The notes: generated by a model not told the origin, from the letters alone. A stretch of DNA of 64,000 bases from an uncultured Lachnospiraceae bacterium (GCA_910584965.1 CAJUDZ010000012.1:38634-102633); one strand, 5' to 3'. Counted from the stretch's first letter, positions 1-9,598 are shown. Program-made: numbers and translations.

Positions 1-18
1 GGAGAGGAGAAATAAGCG

Positions 19-996
19 ATGGGTAGAAAAGAAAGAACACTGATGTCATATACACCGGAAATCAAAGTCCTGGATTGTACGCTCAGAGACGGCGGCCTGG
101 TAAACGATTTCTTTTTCCCGGATGAATTTGTCAAAGAGCTGTATGAAGCGAATATCAAATCCGGCGTGGACTATATGGAGTTCGGCTACAAGGCGTCCAA
201 AGAGCTGTTCGATGTCAAAAAATTCGGCAAATGGAAGTTCTGCGACGATAAAGATATCCGTGCCGTTGTCGGAGATAATAAGACGGATATGAAGATCTCC
301 GTGATGGCGGATGTGGGGCGCTGTGATTTCCGGAAAGACATTATCAATAAGAAAGAAAGCCCGATTGACTTAGTCCGGGTTGCTACTTATATTAATACGA
401 TTCCGGCGGCGGTGGAGATGATCGAGGACTGCACGAAGAAAGGTTATGAAACGACGGTCAATATCATGGCGATTTCCAAATCGAACGAACTGGATATCGA
501 CGCTGCGCTGGAACTGCTGGCGCAAAGCAGCGTAGGATGTATTTATCTGGTGGACAGTTACGGTTCCCTTTACCCGGAACAGATCAGCCGGCTTTCGGAT
601 AAATATCTGGAAATTGCGGATAAATACGGAAAAAAAGTGGGCATCCATGCGCATAACAACCAACAGCTTGCCTTTGCCAATACGATCGAGGCGCTCAGGA
701 GAGGCGTGAGCTATCTGGACGCCACGGTCAGCAGTCTTGGACGGGGCTGCGGCAACTGTCCGAGCGAACTGTTGTTAGGTTTTCTGAAAAACCCGAAGTA
801 CAAAATCAACCCGCTTTTAAAATTTATCGAAAAGCACATCGTGCCGATGAAGGAATCCGGGGTGGTCTGGGGATACGACGTGCCGTATTTCCTGACGGGC
901 ATTTTAAATCAGCACCCGAAAACCGCAATCCATTTCACGAAAGAGGGGCGGAAGGACTATAATGATTTCTATCTGGAACTGCTGGATAACTTCTGA
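19..996 (+). CDS. HMGL-like aldolase / carboxyltransferase family protein
   Basis: This 325-residue protein belongs to the HMG-CoA lyase-like TIM-barrel superfamily (DRE-TIM metallolyases; relatives are 4-hydroxy-2-oxovalerate aldolase, homocitrate synthase and isopropylmalate synthase). The N-terminal motif DCTLRDGG carries the conserved Arg-Asp pair, and GIHAHNN near residue 212 gives the metal-binding HxH. Both indicate divalent-metal-dependent C-C bond cleavage or formation. The length fits a single catalytic barrel with no regulatory LeuA domain. A GGAGAGGAG ribosome binding site lies about 10 nt before the chosen ATG; an ATG eight codons later is possible. The substrate cannot be told from sequence. 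The upstream neighbour lies outside the window. A bidirectional terminator follows. Confidence 0.8.
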   Translation: MGRKERTLMSYTPEIKVLDCTLRDGGLVNDFFFPDEFVKELYEANIKSGVDYMEFGYKASKELFDVKKFGKWKFCDDKDIRAVVGDNKTDMKISVMADVGRCDFRKDIINKKESPIDLVRVATYINTIPAAVEMIEDCTKKGYETTVNIMAISKSNELDIDAALELLAQSSVGCIYLVDSYGSLYPEQISRLSDKYLEIADKYGKKVGIHAHNNQQLAFANTIEALRRGVSYLDATVSSLGRGCGNCPSELLLGFLKNPKYKINPLLKFIEKHIVPMKESGVVWGYDVPYFLTGILNQHPKTAIHFTKEGRKDYNDFYLELLDNF

Positions 997-1019
997 ATAA
1001 AGAGCGGGACGGATAAAAA

Positions 1020-1051
1020 ATACCGGGATGTTTACTCCCGGTATATTTTTT
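1020..1051. terminator. Bidirectional rho-independent terminator, aldolase / aroC
   Basis: A 9-bp stem (1020-1028 with 1036-1044, core TACCGGGA/TCCCGGTA) is followed by a T-rich tract on the plus strand (1045-1051) and by T6 on the minus strand (complement of 1015-1020). It serves both convergent genes. The aroC stop codon (1032-1034) lies inside the hairpin loop. Confidence 0.8.
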
Positions 1052-2132
1052 GCAGATTTTCGACTTTTGCGCAGGAATTGACCAACAGGGCGTCCAACAG
1101 CGTGATGGCGGCCATGGATTCCACGACGACGACGGCTCTCGGCACGATGACCGGATCATGGCGTCCTTTGATGGCGATTTCAATGTCTTCCCCCTGTCTG
1201 TTGACGGTCTTCTGGCTGCTGAATATGGAAGGCGTCGGCTTCACATGCGCGCGCAGAAGAATGGCGGAGCCGTCGCTGATACCGCCAAGAATGCCGCCGG
1301 CATGGTTCGTTGACTTGATCACTTTTCCGTCCTGCATCCGGAAGGCATCGTTATTTTCAGAGCCTTTCTGCCGGGCGGCCAGAATGCCGTTGCCGATTTC
1401 AACGGCTTTTACCGCGCCGATGGACATAATCGCTTTGGAGAGATCGGCGTCCAGTTTATCAAAAACAGGTTCGCCGATGCCGGCAGGGCAGCCTTCTATT
1501 TTGCATTCGATGACGCCGCCCGCGGAATCATAATTTTTCATACATTCGGCGAGATAGGCTTCCGCTTTTTCGGAGGCTTCGCGGTCGGGCATGCAGGTTG
1601 GCGTATCGAGAATGGCCTGTGCGTCGAACCGGGAATCTTCTATTATTACAGGACCGATGGAACGGGTATAAGCCGTCAGCCGGATGCCGAACAGCTGTAA
1701 CAGTTTGGATGCGACCGCACCGGCCGCGACTCGTCCGATGGTTTCCCGCCCGGAGGAACGGCCGCCGCCGCGGTAATCCCGGAAGCCGTATTTTTGATCA
1801 AAAGTATAATCGGCATGGCCGGGACGATAGTAATTCGCGATTTCACCGTAATCGGAAGAACGCTGTGCGGTATTGTGTACGATCAGGGAAATGGGCGTCC
1901 CGGTTGTTCTGCCCTCAAAAACGCCGGATAAGATTTCCGCCTTGTCGTCCTCTTTTCTGGGTGTGGAAATTTTAGTCTGTCCCGGCTTGCGCCGGTCTAA
2001 AAAGAGCTGTATATCGTTTTCGGAAAGAGCCAGCCCTGCGGGACAGCCATCGATCACGACACCGAGCGCCTTTCCGTGAGATTCACCCCACGTTGTAATT
2101 TGAAACAGTTTACCATAAGAAGAACCGGCCAT
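1032..2132 (-). CDS. aroC: Chorismate synthase
   Basis: Last step of the shikimate pathway: converts 5-enolpyruvylshikimate-3-phosphate to chorismate with reduced FMN, in the cytoplasm. The 366-residue length is normal for the family. Signature segments are visible: TWGESHGKALG near the N-terminus and GGRSSGRETIGRVAAGA in the middle. A longer reading would start 15 nt upstream, but that ATG overlaps the GGAGGA ribosome binding site (complement of 2140-2145). The start used here, 8 nt downstream of GGAGG, gives the usual MAGSSYGKLF N-terminus. The gene stands alone and converges on the preceding aldolase gene. It appears to be driven by its own promoter with an extended -10 element. Confidence 0.96.
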   Translation of the reverse strand: MAGSSYGKLFQITTWGESHGKALGVVIDGCPAGLALSENDIQLFLDRRKPGQTKISTPRKEDDKAEILSGVFEGRTTGTPISLIVHNTAQRSSDYGEIANYYRPGHADYTFDQKYGFRDYRGGGRSSGRETIGRVAAGAVASKLLQLFGIRLTAYTRSIGPVIIEDSRFDAQAILDTPTCMPDREASEKAEAYLAECMKNYDSAGGVIECKIEGCPAGIGEPVFDKLDADLSKAIMSIGAVKAVEIGNGILAARQKGSENNDAFRMQDGKVIKSTNHAGGILGGISDGSAILLRAHVKPTPSIFSSQKTVNRQGEDIEIAIKGRHDPVIVPRAVVVVESMAAITLLDALLVNSCAKVENLQKIYRE

Positions 2133-2187
2133 AAAATAATCCTCCATTCATGCAGACAATCAGTTAAAAATCTCTGAATTTTTACTC

Positions 2188-2216
2188 AGTATACCATATA
2201 TTGAGGGGGTTGGAAA
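2188..2216 (-). promoter_or_regulatory. Putative sigma-A promoter for aroC
   Basis: On the minus strand TTTCCA (2216-2211) and TATACT (2193-2188) are separated by 17 nt, and TGG precedes the -10 as in extended -10 promoters. This would give a leader of about 50 nt before the aroC start. Confidence 0.5.
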
Positions 2217-2337
2217 GATTATACATATTAGACAAAAATTTTTACAGATTGACATAATAAAAATGGTGTACAAATCAAAATTATGTGTTATTATACAAAA
2301 TAGACACATAATTTTATTTACATAATACAGGTGAAAC

Positions 2338-3402
2338 ATGAAAAAGACTTTTCGGGAAAAGATTGTGAGCAGATGCACAAGAAGAGCAAAGAAAAATAGA
2401 TGGCTGAAGTATCCCTGTCTTGCTGAAATGACAGTGATTCTGTTCTTTTATTATCTGTGGAGGCATATTGCGTCAAATGGCAGGCGGTATGTCGGCATTG
2501 TCTTTGCCTTTTGGTTCTTTATGTCCAGCTGCAGCTTTTCTTTTGCTGTCTTTACGAGACAGACGAGCTTTATCAATACACAGGAGACTTACAGCGCAAT
2601 TATTGAAAATTCGGATATAGAGCTTGCGATAGAAAAAGAAACGACGCCGGGCGCGGACATACTTTTTGTGTCGAACGATGCCGTGAACGAGTATGATGAT
2701 ATGGAAGACATGGAGAATGTGGATTTCTATACGTTAGACGATATTTTGGAAGACACGGATTATACCGCGGCGGAAGAGGAAGAACCGATCATGATGGATA
2801 TTGCTTCAAAATCCGTGGCCGAACCGGTATTTGACAGTAATGACTGGAAGCTTCTTCTCGTCAATAAACAACACCCGATACCGGACGATTACAGTTTTAA
2901 TCTCGGCATCATCAAGGGGAGCATGCAGTGTGACGAGAGAATTATCGCCGATCTGCTCGCGATGATGCAGGCGGCTAAGGATGACGGCATCAATCTGGAG
3001 GTCTGTTCACCGTACAGGACCGATGGCAGGCAGGAATGGCTTTTTGACAAGAAAATTAAAAAGTATATGAATCAGGGTTATTCTTATATGGAAGCATACA
3101 AGACAGCTTCTCAGATCGTAACGATACCCGGTTCGAGCGAACACCAGATCGGCCTTGCGGTTGATATTTATTCGGATACATATAAGCGCCTTGACGTAGC
3201 TTTTGAAGAGACCGAAGCGGGTAAGTGGCTCGCCGGCCATAGTTATGAATACGGTTTTGTATTAAGATATCCGGAAGGAAAAGAATATATTACCAGTATT
3301 GAGTACGAACCCTGGCATTTCCGATATGTAGGCAGGGATGCGGCGGCCGTCATGCAGCAGGAAGATTTGTGTCTGGAAGAGTTTTGGGATAAATATTTAT
3401 AG
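2338..3402 (+). CDS. M15-family D-alanyl-D-alanine carboxypeptidase (VanY-like), membrane anchored
   Basis: Predicted zinc D,D-carboxypeptidase trimming the terminal D-Ala of peptidoglycan stem peptides outside the cell. The N-terminus is basic, with a hydrophobic patch at 30-42 and a clear membrane segment near 50-72. An acidic linker rich in Asp/Glu (about 85-155) follows. The VanY domain fills the C-terminal half, with SEHQIGLAVDIY near residue 265 (zinc ligands His and Asp) and EPWHFRYVG near residue 323 (third ligand His). The start is supported by AGGTG just upstream. The gene lies 17 nt upstream of tgt and may be cotranscribed with it. No van resistance genes adjoin, so a housekeeping wall role is likelier than glycopeptide resistance. 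Confidence 0.87.
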   Translation: MKKTFREKIVSRCTRRAKKNRWLKYPCLAEMTVILFFYYLWRHIASNGRRYVGIVFAFWFFMSSCSFSFAVFTRQTSFINTQETYSAIIENSDIELAIEKETTPGADILFVSNDAVNEYDDMEDMENVDFYTLDDILEDTDYTAAEEEEPIMMDIASKSVAEPVFDSNDWKLLLVNKQHPIPDDYSFNLGIIKGSMQCDERIIADLLAMMQAAKDDGINLEVCSPYRTDGRQEWLFDKKIKKYMNQGYSYMEAYKTASQIVTIPGSSEHQIGLAVDIYSDTYKRLDVAFEETEAGKWLAGHSYEYGFVLRYPEGKEYITSIEYEPWHFRYVGRDAAAVMQQEDLCLEEFWDKYL

Positions 3403-3419
3403 GAGCGTAAAAAGCGTTT

Positions 3420-4541
3420 ATGTATAAAATATTAAAGCAAGAAGGAAGAGCAAAACGAGCGGAGTTTACGACCGTGCACGGTGTCATACAGACGCCGGTA
3501 TTTATGAATGTCGGAACAGTGGCCGCGATTAAGGGGGCAGTTTCCACACAGGATCTGGAGCAGATCGGCACACAGGTGGAATTATCGAATACCTATCATC
3601 TGCATGTCAGGCCGGGGGACGAAGTGATCAGGCAGCTCGGTGGTTTACATAAGTTTATGATGTGGGATAAACCGATTCTGACCGATTCCGGCGGCTTTCA
3701 GGTTTTTTCACTGGCGAGTCTCCGCAAAATAAAAGAAGAAGGCGTTTATTTCCAGTCTCATATCGACGGCAGAAAGATTTTTATGGGGCCGGAAGAAAGC
3801 ATGCGGATTCAGTCCAATCTGGGATCCACAATCGCGATGGCTTTCGACGAATGTCCTTCCAGCGTGGCGGAAAGAAGCTATGTGCAGGCGTCAGTGGACC
3901 GGACGGCGAGATGGCTGGAGCGGTGTAAAAAGGAGCTGGGCAGACTGAATGGGCTGGAAGATACGATCAATCCGCATCAGCTGTTATTCGGCATCAATCA
4001 GGGCGCTGTTTTTGACGATATCAGGATAGAGCATGCAAAGCGGATTTCAGAGCTTGATCTGGACGGTTATGCGGTCGGCGGCCTGGCGGTCGGCGAGACG
4101 CATGAGCAGATGTATCATGTGCTGGAAGAGACGGTGCCATATCTGCCTGTGGAGAAGCCTGTTTATCTGATGGGAGTCGGGACGCCGGCGAATATTCTGG
4201 AAGCAGTTGAACGGGGCGTGGATTTCTTTGACTGTGTATATCCGACCAGAAACGGAAGACACGGACATCTTTATACGAATCATGGCAAGATCAACCTGTT
4301 CAATGCGCAGTATGAACTGGACGAACGCCCGATTGAGGAAGGGTGTAACTGTCCGGTCTGCAAAAGAGGGTATTCCAGAGCCTATATCAGGCATCTTTTA
4401 AAGGCGAAGGAAATGCTGGGCATGCGTTTCTGCGTACTGCATAATCTGTATTTTTATAATACGATGATGACGGAGATCAGAGATGCGCTGGATGCCGGAG
4501 AGTTTGCATCTTATAAGAAAAAGAAACTGGAAGGACTATAA
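3420..4541 (+). CDS. tgt: tRNA-guanine (queuine) transglycosylase
   Basis: Exchanges guanine-34 for preQ1 in tRNAs with GUN anticodons, a step of queuosine synthesis. The 373 residues match bacterial Tgt. Visible motifs are DSGGFQVFSL (catalytic Asp region), GGLAVGE, and the C-terminal zinc site CNCPVCKRGYSRAYIRH (three Cys plus His). The nucleophile Asp region FFDCVYPTRNGRHG is also present. Only GGAG at the upstream gene's stop codon serves as ribosome binding site, 14 nt away, which is long. No queA or preQ1 genes lie here. In many Firmicutes tgt is next to yajC, as it is here. Confidence 0.97.
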   Translation: MYKILKQEGRAKRAEFTTVHGVIQTPVFMNVGTVAAIKGAVSTQDLEQIGTQVELSNTYHLHVRPGDEVIRQLGGLHKFMMWDKPILTDSGGFQVFSLASLRKIKEEGVYFQSHIDGRKIFMGPEESMRIQSNLGSTIAMAFDECPSSVAERSYVQASVDRTARWLERCKKELGRLNGLEDTINPHQLLFGINQGAVFDDIRIEHAKRISELDLDGYAVGGLAVGETHEQMYHVLEETVPYLPVEKPVYLMGVGTPANILEAVERGVDFFDCVYPTRNGRHGHLYTNHGKINLFNAQYELDERPIEEGCNCPVCKRGYSRAYIRHLLKAKEMLGMRFCVLHNLYFYNTMMTEIRDALDAGEFASYKKKKLEGL

Positions 4542-4546
4542 AAGAC

Positions 4547-4575
4547 TTGTTTTCTTATCCGGTTTTGTGTATAGT
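4547..4575 (+). promoter_or_regulatory. Putative sigma-A promoter for yajC
   Basis: TTGTTT, a 17-nt spacer and TATAGT lie between tgt and yajC. This would allow yajC to be expressed apart from tgt. Confidence 0.5.
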
Positions 4576-4640
4576 TATGTAAGAAGCGAAGTTTTCTGAG
4601 GGGAAACATATCGTTAGATGAAAGGAGTAACAATCTCAGT

Positions 4641-4973
4641 ATGGGTATTTTATTAACAGAAGGAGCGGCGGCTGGCAGCGATGCGGCAACAGCGGCCGGA
4701 GGAAGCTTTTTGATGATTGGCTACATTGTAGTGCTGGTCGTAGTATTCTATTTCATTATGATCCGTCCGCAGAAGAAGGAACAGAAGAGGATGGCGGCCA
4801 TGCTTTCAGAGCTTTCGGTCGGGGATGCGGTTTTGACGAACAGCGGCTTTTATGGAACGATTATCGACATTACGGACGATACCGTCATCATAGAGTTTGG
4901 AAATAACAAAAACTGCCGTATTCCGATGCAGAAATCAGCGATTGCACAGGTAGAAAAACCGGATGCAGAATAA
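4641..4973 (+). CDS. yajC: Preprotein translocase subunit YajC
   Basis: Small accessory subunit of the Sec translocon, associated with SecDF. The 110-residue protein has one membrane segment (about 28-47, ending FYFIMIRPQKKEQKR, the family hallmark) followed by a cytoplasmic beta-rich domain (VGDAVLTNSGFYGTI). The AAAGGAG ribosome binding site is about 13 nt from the ATG. The extended Ala/Gly-rich N-terminus before the membrane segment is common in clostridial YajC. No secD or secF follows; a terminator and leuB come next. Confidence 0.95.
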   Translation: MGILLTEGAAAGSDAATAAGGSFLMIGYIVVLVVVFYFIMIRPQKKEQKRMAAMLSELSVGDAVLTNSGFYGTIIDITDDTVIIEFGNNKNCRIPMQKSAIAQVEKPDAE

Positions 4974-4987
4974 GAGAAACTCAGAAT

Positions 4988-5013
4988 AAGATGCATTTCG
5001 GTGCATCTTTTTT
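4988..5013 (+). terminator. Rho-independent terminator after yajC
   Basis: AAGATGCA (4988-4995) pairs with TGCATCTT (5002-5009) around a 6-nt loop and runs into a T tract. Confidence 0.75.
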
Positions 5014-5082
5014 CGCTATATAAAGACATGGAGAAGCGGAAGCCGGGAAACCGGCGGATCAAGGAAGGAGCTGGGGAGAGAG

Positions 5083-6165
5083 ATGGAATTAAAAATTACC
5101 TGTATTCCGGGAGACGGAATCGGACCGGAAATCGTGGCGGAGGCTAAGAAGGTGCTCGATGCCATAGCCGTAAAATACGGACATAAAATGAACTATACGG
5201 ATATTCTGATGGGAGGCGCATCGATTGACGCATACGGCGTGCCGCTTACGGAAGAAGCGATTGAGACGGCGAAGAGCGCGGATGCGGTATTGATGGGTTC
5301 TATCGGCGGCGATACAACGACTTCGCCCTGGTATAAATTACCGCCCAATTTAAGACCGGAAGCCGGACTTTTGGCGATCCGCAAGGCGCTTAACCTGTTT
5401 GCCAATTTAAGACCGGCGGTGCTTTATGAAGAACTGGCGGGGGCCTGTCCTCTGAAAGAAGAGATTTCCGCGGCCGGATTCGATATGCTGATTATGCGGG
5501 AGCTGACCGGCGGCCTCTATTTCGGCGAGCGTAAGACGGTGGAAGAAAACGGCGTCTTAAAAGCGATCGATACGCTGACATATGATGAAAACGAGATCCG
5601 CCGGATTGCCATCAAAGGATTTGAAATCGCCATGAAGAGAAAAAAGAAGGTAACGAGCGTGGATAAGGCAAATGTGCTGGATTCTTCCAGGCTGTGGCGC
5701 AAAGTGGTGGAAGAGGTGGCAAAAGACTATCCGGAAGTAAAGCTGGAACATATGCTTGTGGATAACTGCGCGATGCAGCTGGTAAAAGATCCGGCCCAGT
5801 TCGACGTCATTCTGACCGAAAATATGTTCGGCGACATTTTGTCCGACGAGGCGAGCATGGTAACGGGGTCTATCGGTATGCTGGCATCCGCATCCCTGAA
5901 CGATACCAGATTCGGCCTTTATGAACCGAGCCACGGTTCCGCGCCGGATATTGCGGGAAAGGATATTGCCAATCCGATTGCGACGATTCTTTCCGCGTCC
6001 ATGATGCTGCGGTACAGCTTCGATCTGGATAAAGAAGCGGATGATATCGACAACGCGGTGAAACAGGTATTGAAAGAAGGTTACAGGACGGCGGATATTA
6101 TGTCCGAAGGATGCACGAAGGTAGGCTGCAAACAGATGGGAGATCTTCTGGTAGGGAAGATATGA
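5083..6165 (+). CDS. leuB: 3-isopropylmalate dehydrogenase
   Basis: NAD-dependent oxidative decarboxylation of 3-isopropylmalate in leucine synthesis. Length (360) and motifs are typical: IPGDGIGPEIVAEA at the N-terminus, the substrate-binding stretch LRPEAGLLAIRKALNLFANLRP, RELTGGLYFGE, DNCAMQLV, and the NAD-binding EPSHGSAPDIAGKDIANP. GGGGAGAGAG precedes the ATG. leuA, leuC and leuD are absent from the window. leuB instead heads a row in which leucine/valine genes alternate with envelope genes. I saw no T-box or leader-peptide attenuator in the short upstream region. Confidence 0.96.
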   Translation: MELKITCIPGDGIGPEIVAEAKKVLDAIAVKYGHKMNYTDILMGGASIDAYGVPLTEEAIETAKSADAVLMGSIGGDTTTSPWYKLPPNLRPEAGLLAIRKALNLFANLRPAVLYEELAGACPLKEEISAAGFDMLIMRELTGGLYFGERKTVEENGVLKAIDTLTYDENEIRRIAIKGFEIAMKRKKKVTSVDKANVLDSSRLWRKVVEEVAKDYPEVKLEHMLVDNCAMQLVKDPAQFDVILTENMFGDILSDEASMVTGSIGMLASASLNDTRFGLYEPSHGSAPDIAGKDIANPIATILSASMMLRYSFDLDKEADDIDNAVKQVLKEGYRTADIMSEGCTKVGCKQMGDLLVGKI

Positions 6166-6207
6166 CCGGAAAATATCTGACGGCCGGAGGAGGACGTTGA
6201 TAGCTGC

Positions 6208-7782
6208 ATGATAGAACGGTTGCGGGAACGATGGAAGCAAAGAGATACGGAATGGAAGATTTTTGTCTTCTTTTTGTCCGGAATGGCTGTTTATTATAGT
6301 TACAGGCTCTTTGCGCTGACTCCCTGGTATGACGAACTATATACTTATTTTTATTTTATCAGCAGAGGACCGGTATATGCGGCAATTCACTGGCCGCTGC
6401 CCAACAATCACGTGGGGTATTCGGTGCTTTCCGCCATGCTGGATTTCCTGGGCAGTTCGGCGGTTGGATTACGGGGTGTATCGTGGCTGTGCAGTCTGAT
6501 TAGTCTTTGTCTGCTGTTTTCAATAAGCAGAAAATGTTTTCCGAAAGGATTTGCGCTGTTTCCGGTCTTTGTCTTCGCGCCGATGGGGATTGTCAACCAG
6601 CTGGCGGTGCAGGGGCGGGGATATGCGCTGGCGTCCTGCCTGTATCTGACGGCGGTGTATGAACTTTTTCTGATTGTAAAGGAAAAAGACTGCCGGCTCA
6701 GAAATTATGTCGTGACAGGATGCGCATTTGTATGGGCATTGTATACCCTTCCGAGCAGCGTTTATTTTGTCATCCCGCTCTGCCTGACCGGGGGCCTGTG
6801 CCTGTTATTCGAAAAACGCAGGAAGGCATTTCTCACTCTTTTTGTTACGGCGCTTATCGCCGCGGTATGCACGGCCGGCCTGTATGCGGTCATATGGCTT
6901 GCGATCGGTTCCAATCTGCTTTCCAAAACGCCGGACAGCGGCTGTTACGGCGCGGGGCATGTCTCCATTATTCTGAACGCGCCCGTGAAAGCGCTTAGGA
7001 CGGGGATTCGCTACATGCTTGACACCCCCTATATCCAGAGCGTGGGAAGAGGAGGGTATCTGTATCGTTTCGGCGGCTGGATAAAGACTCTTTTTTCCTC
7101 TTATTATACGGGGATGGAGGAGGCGCTGCTTGTTCTGACGGGAGCCGGCATCGTTTTGCTTATTGCAGGGCTGACCGGAAGACGGAAAGAAAGAAAGCCG
7201 GAACAGCGGTTTTTGGAGTGGTATCTGCTGCTGACATTTCTGGTGACACCGTTGATGTTAATCATTCAGGCGTCGCTTCCTTATTACAGGGTGTTTTCTT
7301 TTTTGGGGATTCCCGCGGCCCTGCTGCTTACCTGGCTGCTTGTACGGCTTGCGGCCAGGTTCGGAAAACCGTTTTGGGTTTATGCGGCGGAAGCGCTGGC
7401 CGGCGCGGCATGTGCGGTCCTGCTGCTTTCCCCTTCGGGAAGGGCGCAGTACGGCGGCCGGGAAGCCGCGATCGAAGATGCGTATTCCCATATGAATCTG
7501 CAAAACGGCGAGACGGTCTGTGCGACGGACTGCGATCAGGAATATCTGCTAAAATATTTGTATGACAGGGAAGATGTCCGTCCGGCGATTGAAGAAGCGG
7601 ATTATGTACTGCTTGACAGAGAATTGTTTCTGACGGCGGAAGAAATGAATCTGCGGGATGCGGCCGGCGCGGACGCCTGGAAATTTTATGTTTCCCACGA
7701 AGGGCTTCCGTGGGATTATATCGAAGAAAATATGGATATCTGTTATGAAAACGACAGATTCATCCTTTATCAGAAAAAATAG
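6208..7782 (+). CDS. GT-C fold (GT39/ArnT-like) membrane glycosyltransferase
   Basis: A 524-residue polytopic membrane protein with about ten hydrophobic segments up to residue 410 and a soluble C-terminal domain. The acidic motif WYDELYTY in the first outside loop (about residue 37) matches the catalytic Asp/Glu of GT39/ArnT-type lipid-linked sugar transferases. It is expected to move a sugar from a polyprenyl phosphate donor to a protein, lipid or wall polymer; the acceptor is unknown. GGAGGAGG lies 14 nt upstream. An out-of-frame TTG between them opens a 4-codon reading frame whose TGA overlaps this ATG, which may couple initiation. It sits between leuB and ilvD in the same direction. Confidence 0.72.
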   Translation: MIERLRERWKQRDTEWKIFVFFLSGMAVYYSYRLFALTPWYDELYTYFYFISRGPVYAAIHWPLPNNHVGYSVLSAMLDFLGSSAVGLRGVSWLCSLISLCLLFSISRKCFPKGFALFPVFVFAPMGIVNQLAVQGRGYALASCLYLTAVYELFLIVKEKDCRLRNYVVTGCAFVWALYTLPSSVYFVIPLCLTGGLCLLFEKRRKAFLTLFVTALIAAVCTAGLYAVIWLAIGSNLLSKTPDSGCYGAGHVSIILNAPVKALRTGIRYMLDTPYIQSVGRGGYLYRFGGWIKTLFSSYYTGMEEALLVLTGAGIVLLIAGLTGRRKERKPEQRFLEWYLLLTFLVTPLMLIIQASLPYYRVFSFLGIPAALLLTWLLVRLAARFGKPFWVYAAEALAGAACAVLLLSPSGRAQYGGREAAIEDAYSHMNLQNGETVCATDCDQEYLLKYLYDREDVRPAIEEADYVLLDRELFLTAEEMNLRDAAGADAWKFYVSHEGLPWDYIEENMDICYENDRFILYQKK

Positions 7783-7827
7783 AAATCGGGAAACGAATAG
7801 GAAAATCAGAACGGAGGAACGAAAAAT

Positions 7828-9501
7828 ATGAGAAGCGATCAAGTAAAGAGCGGTATCCAGCAGGCGCCGCACAGAAGTCTGTTTAATGCACTTGGGTTCA
7901 CGGAAGAGGAAATGAAGAAGCCGATGGTCGGCATCGTCAGTTCTTATAATGAAATCGTGCCCGGACATATGAATCTGGATAAAATCGTCAATGCGGTGAA
8001 ACTCGGCGTTGCGGAGGCGGGCGGCGTGCCCGTTGTTTTCCCGGCGATTGCGGTTTGCGACGGCATTGCGATGGGACATATCGGTATGAAATATTCTCTT
8101 GTAACGAGAGATCTGATCGCTGATTCTACGGAGTGTATGGCGCTGGCGCATCAGTTTGACGCCCTTGTGATGGTGCCGAACTGCGATAAGAACGTGCCCG
8201 GCCTTCTGATGGCGGCGGCGAGAATCAATGTGCCTACGGTGTTTGTTTCCGGCGGACCGATGCTGGCAGGACATGTGAAGGGGCAGAAGAGAAGCCTGTC
8301 TTCCATGTTCGAGGCGGTAGGTTCCCATGCGGCGGGTACGATGACGGAAGAAGAAGTCAGGGAATATGAAGAAAAAGTATGCCCGACATGCGGTTCCTGT
8401 TCCGGCATGTATACGGCCAATTCCATGAACTGTCTGACGGAAGCATTGGGCATGGGACTTCGCGGAAACGGCACGATTCCGGCTGTTTATTCCGAAAGAA
8501 TCAAACTGGCCAAACATGCGGGAATGGCCGTTATGGAGATGTACCGGAAAAACATCAGACCGAGCGATATTATGACAAAAGATGCCGTCCTGAACGCGCT
8601 GACCGTGGATATGGCGCTTGGCTGTTCCACGAACTCCATGCTGCATCTGCCGGCAATCGCTCATGAAATCGGATTCGATTTCGATATCGCTTTTGCCAAT
8701 GAGATCAGCGAAAAGACGCCGAACCTGTGCCATCTTGCGCCGGCGGGGCCTACTTATATGGAAGATTTGAACGAAGCGGGCGGCGTTTATGCGGTGATGA
8801 AAGAACTTGCGGATGCGGGACTGCTGCATACGGATTGCATGACCGTGACCGGAAAGACGATCGGAGAGAACATTGCGGGGGCGGTGAACAGGAATCCGGA
8901 GGTGATCAGAACGCTTGACAATCCCTATTCTGCAACGGGCGGTCTGGCTGTTCTGAAAGGAAATCTGGCGCCCGACGGCAGCGTCGTAAAGCGTTCGGCT
9001 GTCGTACCGGAAATGATGGTACATGAAGGCCCGGCCAGAGTTTTTGACTGTGAGGAAGACGCGATCGATGCCATCAAGGGCGGTAAAATTACGGCGGGCG
9101 ACGTGGTGGTCATTCGTTATGAAGGGCCTAAAGGCGGCCCCGGCATGCGGGAGATGTTAAATCCTACGTCGGCGATCGCAGGCATGGGACTCGGTTCCAG
9201 CGTGGCGCTGATTACGGACGGACGTTTTTCCGGTGCATCCCGCGGCGCATCCATCGGGCACGTTTCTCCGGAAGCGGCGGTAGGAGGCCCGATTGCCCTG
9301 ATCAAAGAGGGCGATATCGTAAGCATCAATATTCCGGAAATGAAACTGGATGTGAAGGTATCGGAAGAAGAAATGGCGGCAAGGAAGGCGGAATGGCAGC
9401 CGAGAGAACCAAAAGTCACAACAGGGTATCTGGCAAGGTATCGTGAACTGGTGACCAGCGGCAACAGAGGGGCTATTCTGGAGATACCTGGCGAAGCATA
9501 A
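7828..9501 (+). CDS. ilvD: Dihydroxy-acid dehydratase
   Basis: Dehydrates 2,3-dihydroxyisovalerate and 2,3-dihydroxy-3-methylvalerate, a shared step of valine, leucine and isoleucine synthesis. The 557 residues are of full family length. The iron-sulfur ligands are seen in NCDKNVPG and CPTCGSCSGMYTANSMN; the C-terminal GRFSGASRGASIGHVSPEA motif is intact. A strong CGGAGGAAC site precedes the ATG. It is an oxygen-sensitive enzyme in most bacteria, in keeping with an anaerobic host. Neighbours leuB and ilvB belong to the same pathway. Confidence 0.97.
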   Translation: MRSDQVKSGIQQAPHRSLFNALGFTEEEMKKPMVGIVSSYNEIVPGHMNLDKIVNAVKLGVAEAGGVPVVFPAIAVCDGIAMGHIGMKYSLVTRDLIADSTECMALAHQFDALVMVPNCDKNVPGLLMAAARINVPTVFVSGGPMLAGHVKGQKRSLSSMFEAVGSHAAGTMTEEEVREYEEKVCPTCGSCSGMYTANSMNCLTEALGMGLRGNGTIPAVYSERIKLAKHAGMAVMEMYRKNIRPSDIMTKDAVLNALTVDMALGCSTNSMLHLPAIAHEIGFDFDIAFANEISEKTPNLCHLAPAGPTYMEDLNEAGGVYAVMKELADAGLLHTDCMTVTGKTIGENIAGAVNRNPEVIRTLDNPYSATGGLAVLKGNLAPDGSVVKRSAVVPEMMVHEGPARVFDCEEDAIDAIKGGKITAGDVVVIRYEGPKGGPGMREMLNPTSAIAGMGLGSSVALITDGRFSGASRGASIGHVSPEAAVGGPIALIKEGDIVSINIPEMKLDVKVSEEEMAARKAEWQPREPKVTTGYLARYRELVTSGNRGAILEIPGEA

Positions 9502-9598
9502 GCCGGAAAGAAACCGGCTGCGGGTCCGAAAATGAGGGATAGAAGATTTGTGTCTGCGATTTCAATACCGCAGGCTGTGGAAAGGCAGGGGGGATTAT

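Noticed and set aside
7549..9024. 491-codon open frame on the minus strand, antisense to ilvD
   Set aside because: It has no ribosome binding site, is rich in His/Arg/Phe with no domain, and lies wholly opposite ilvD and the glycosyltransferase end. It is a frame shadow caused by codon bias.
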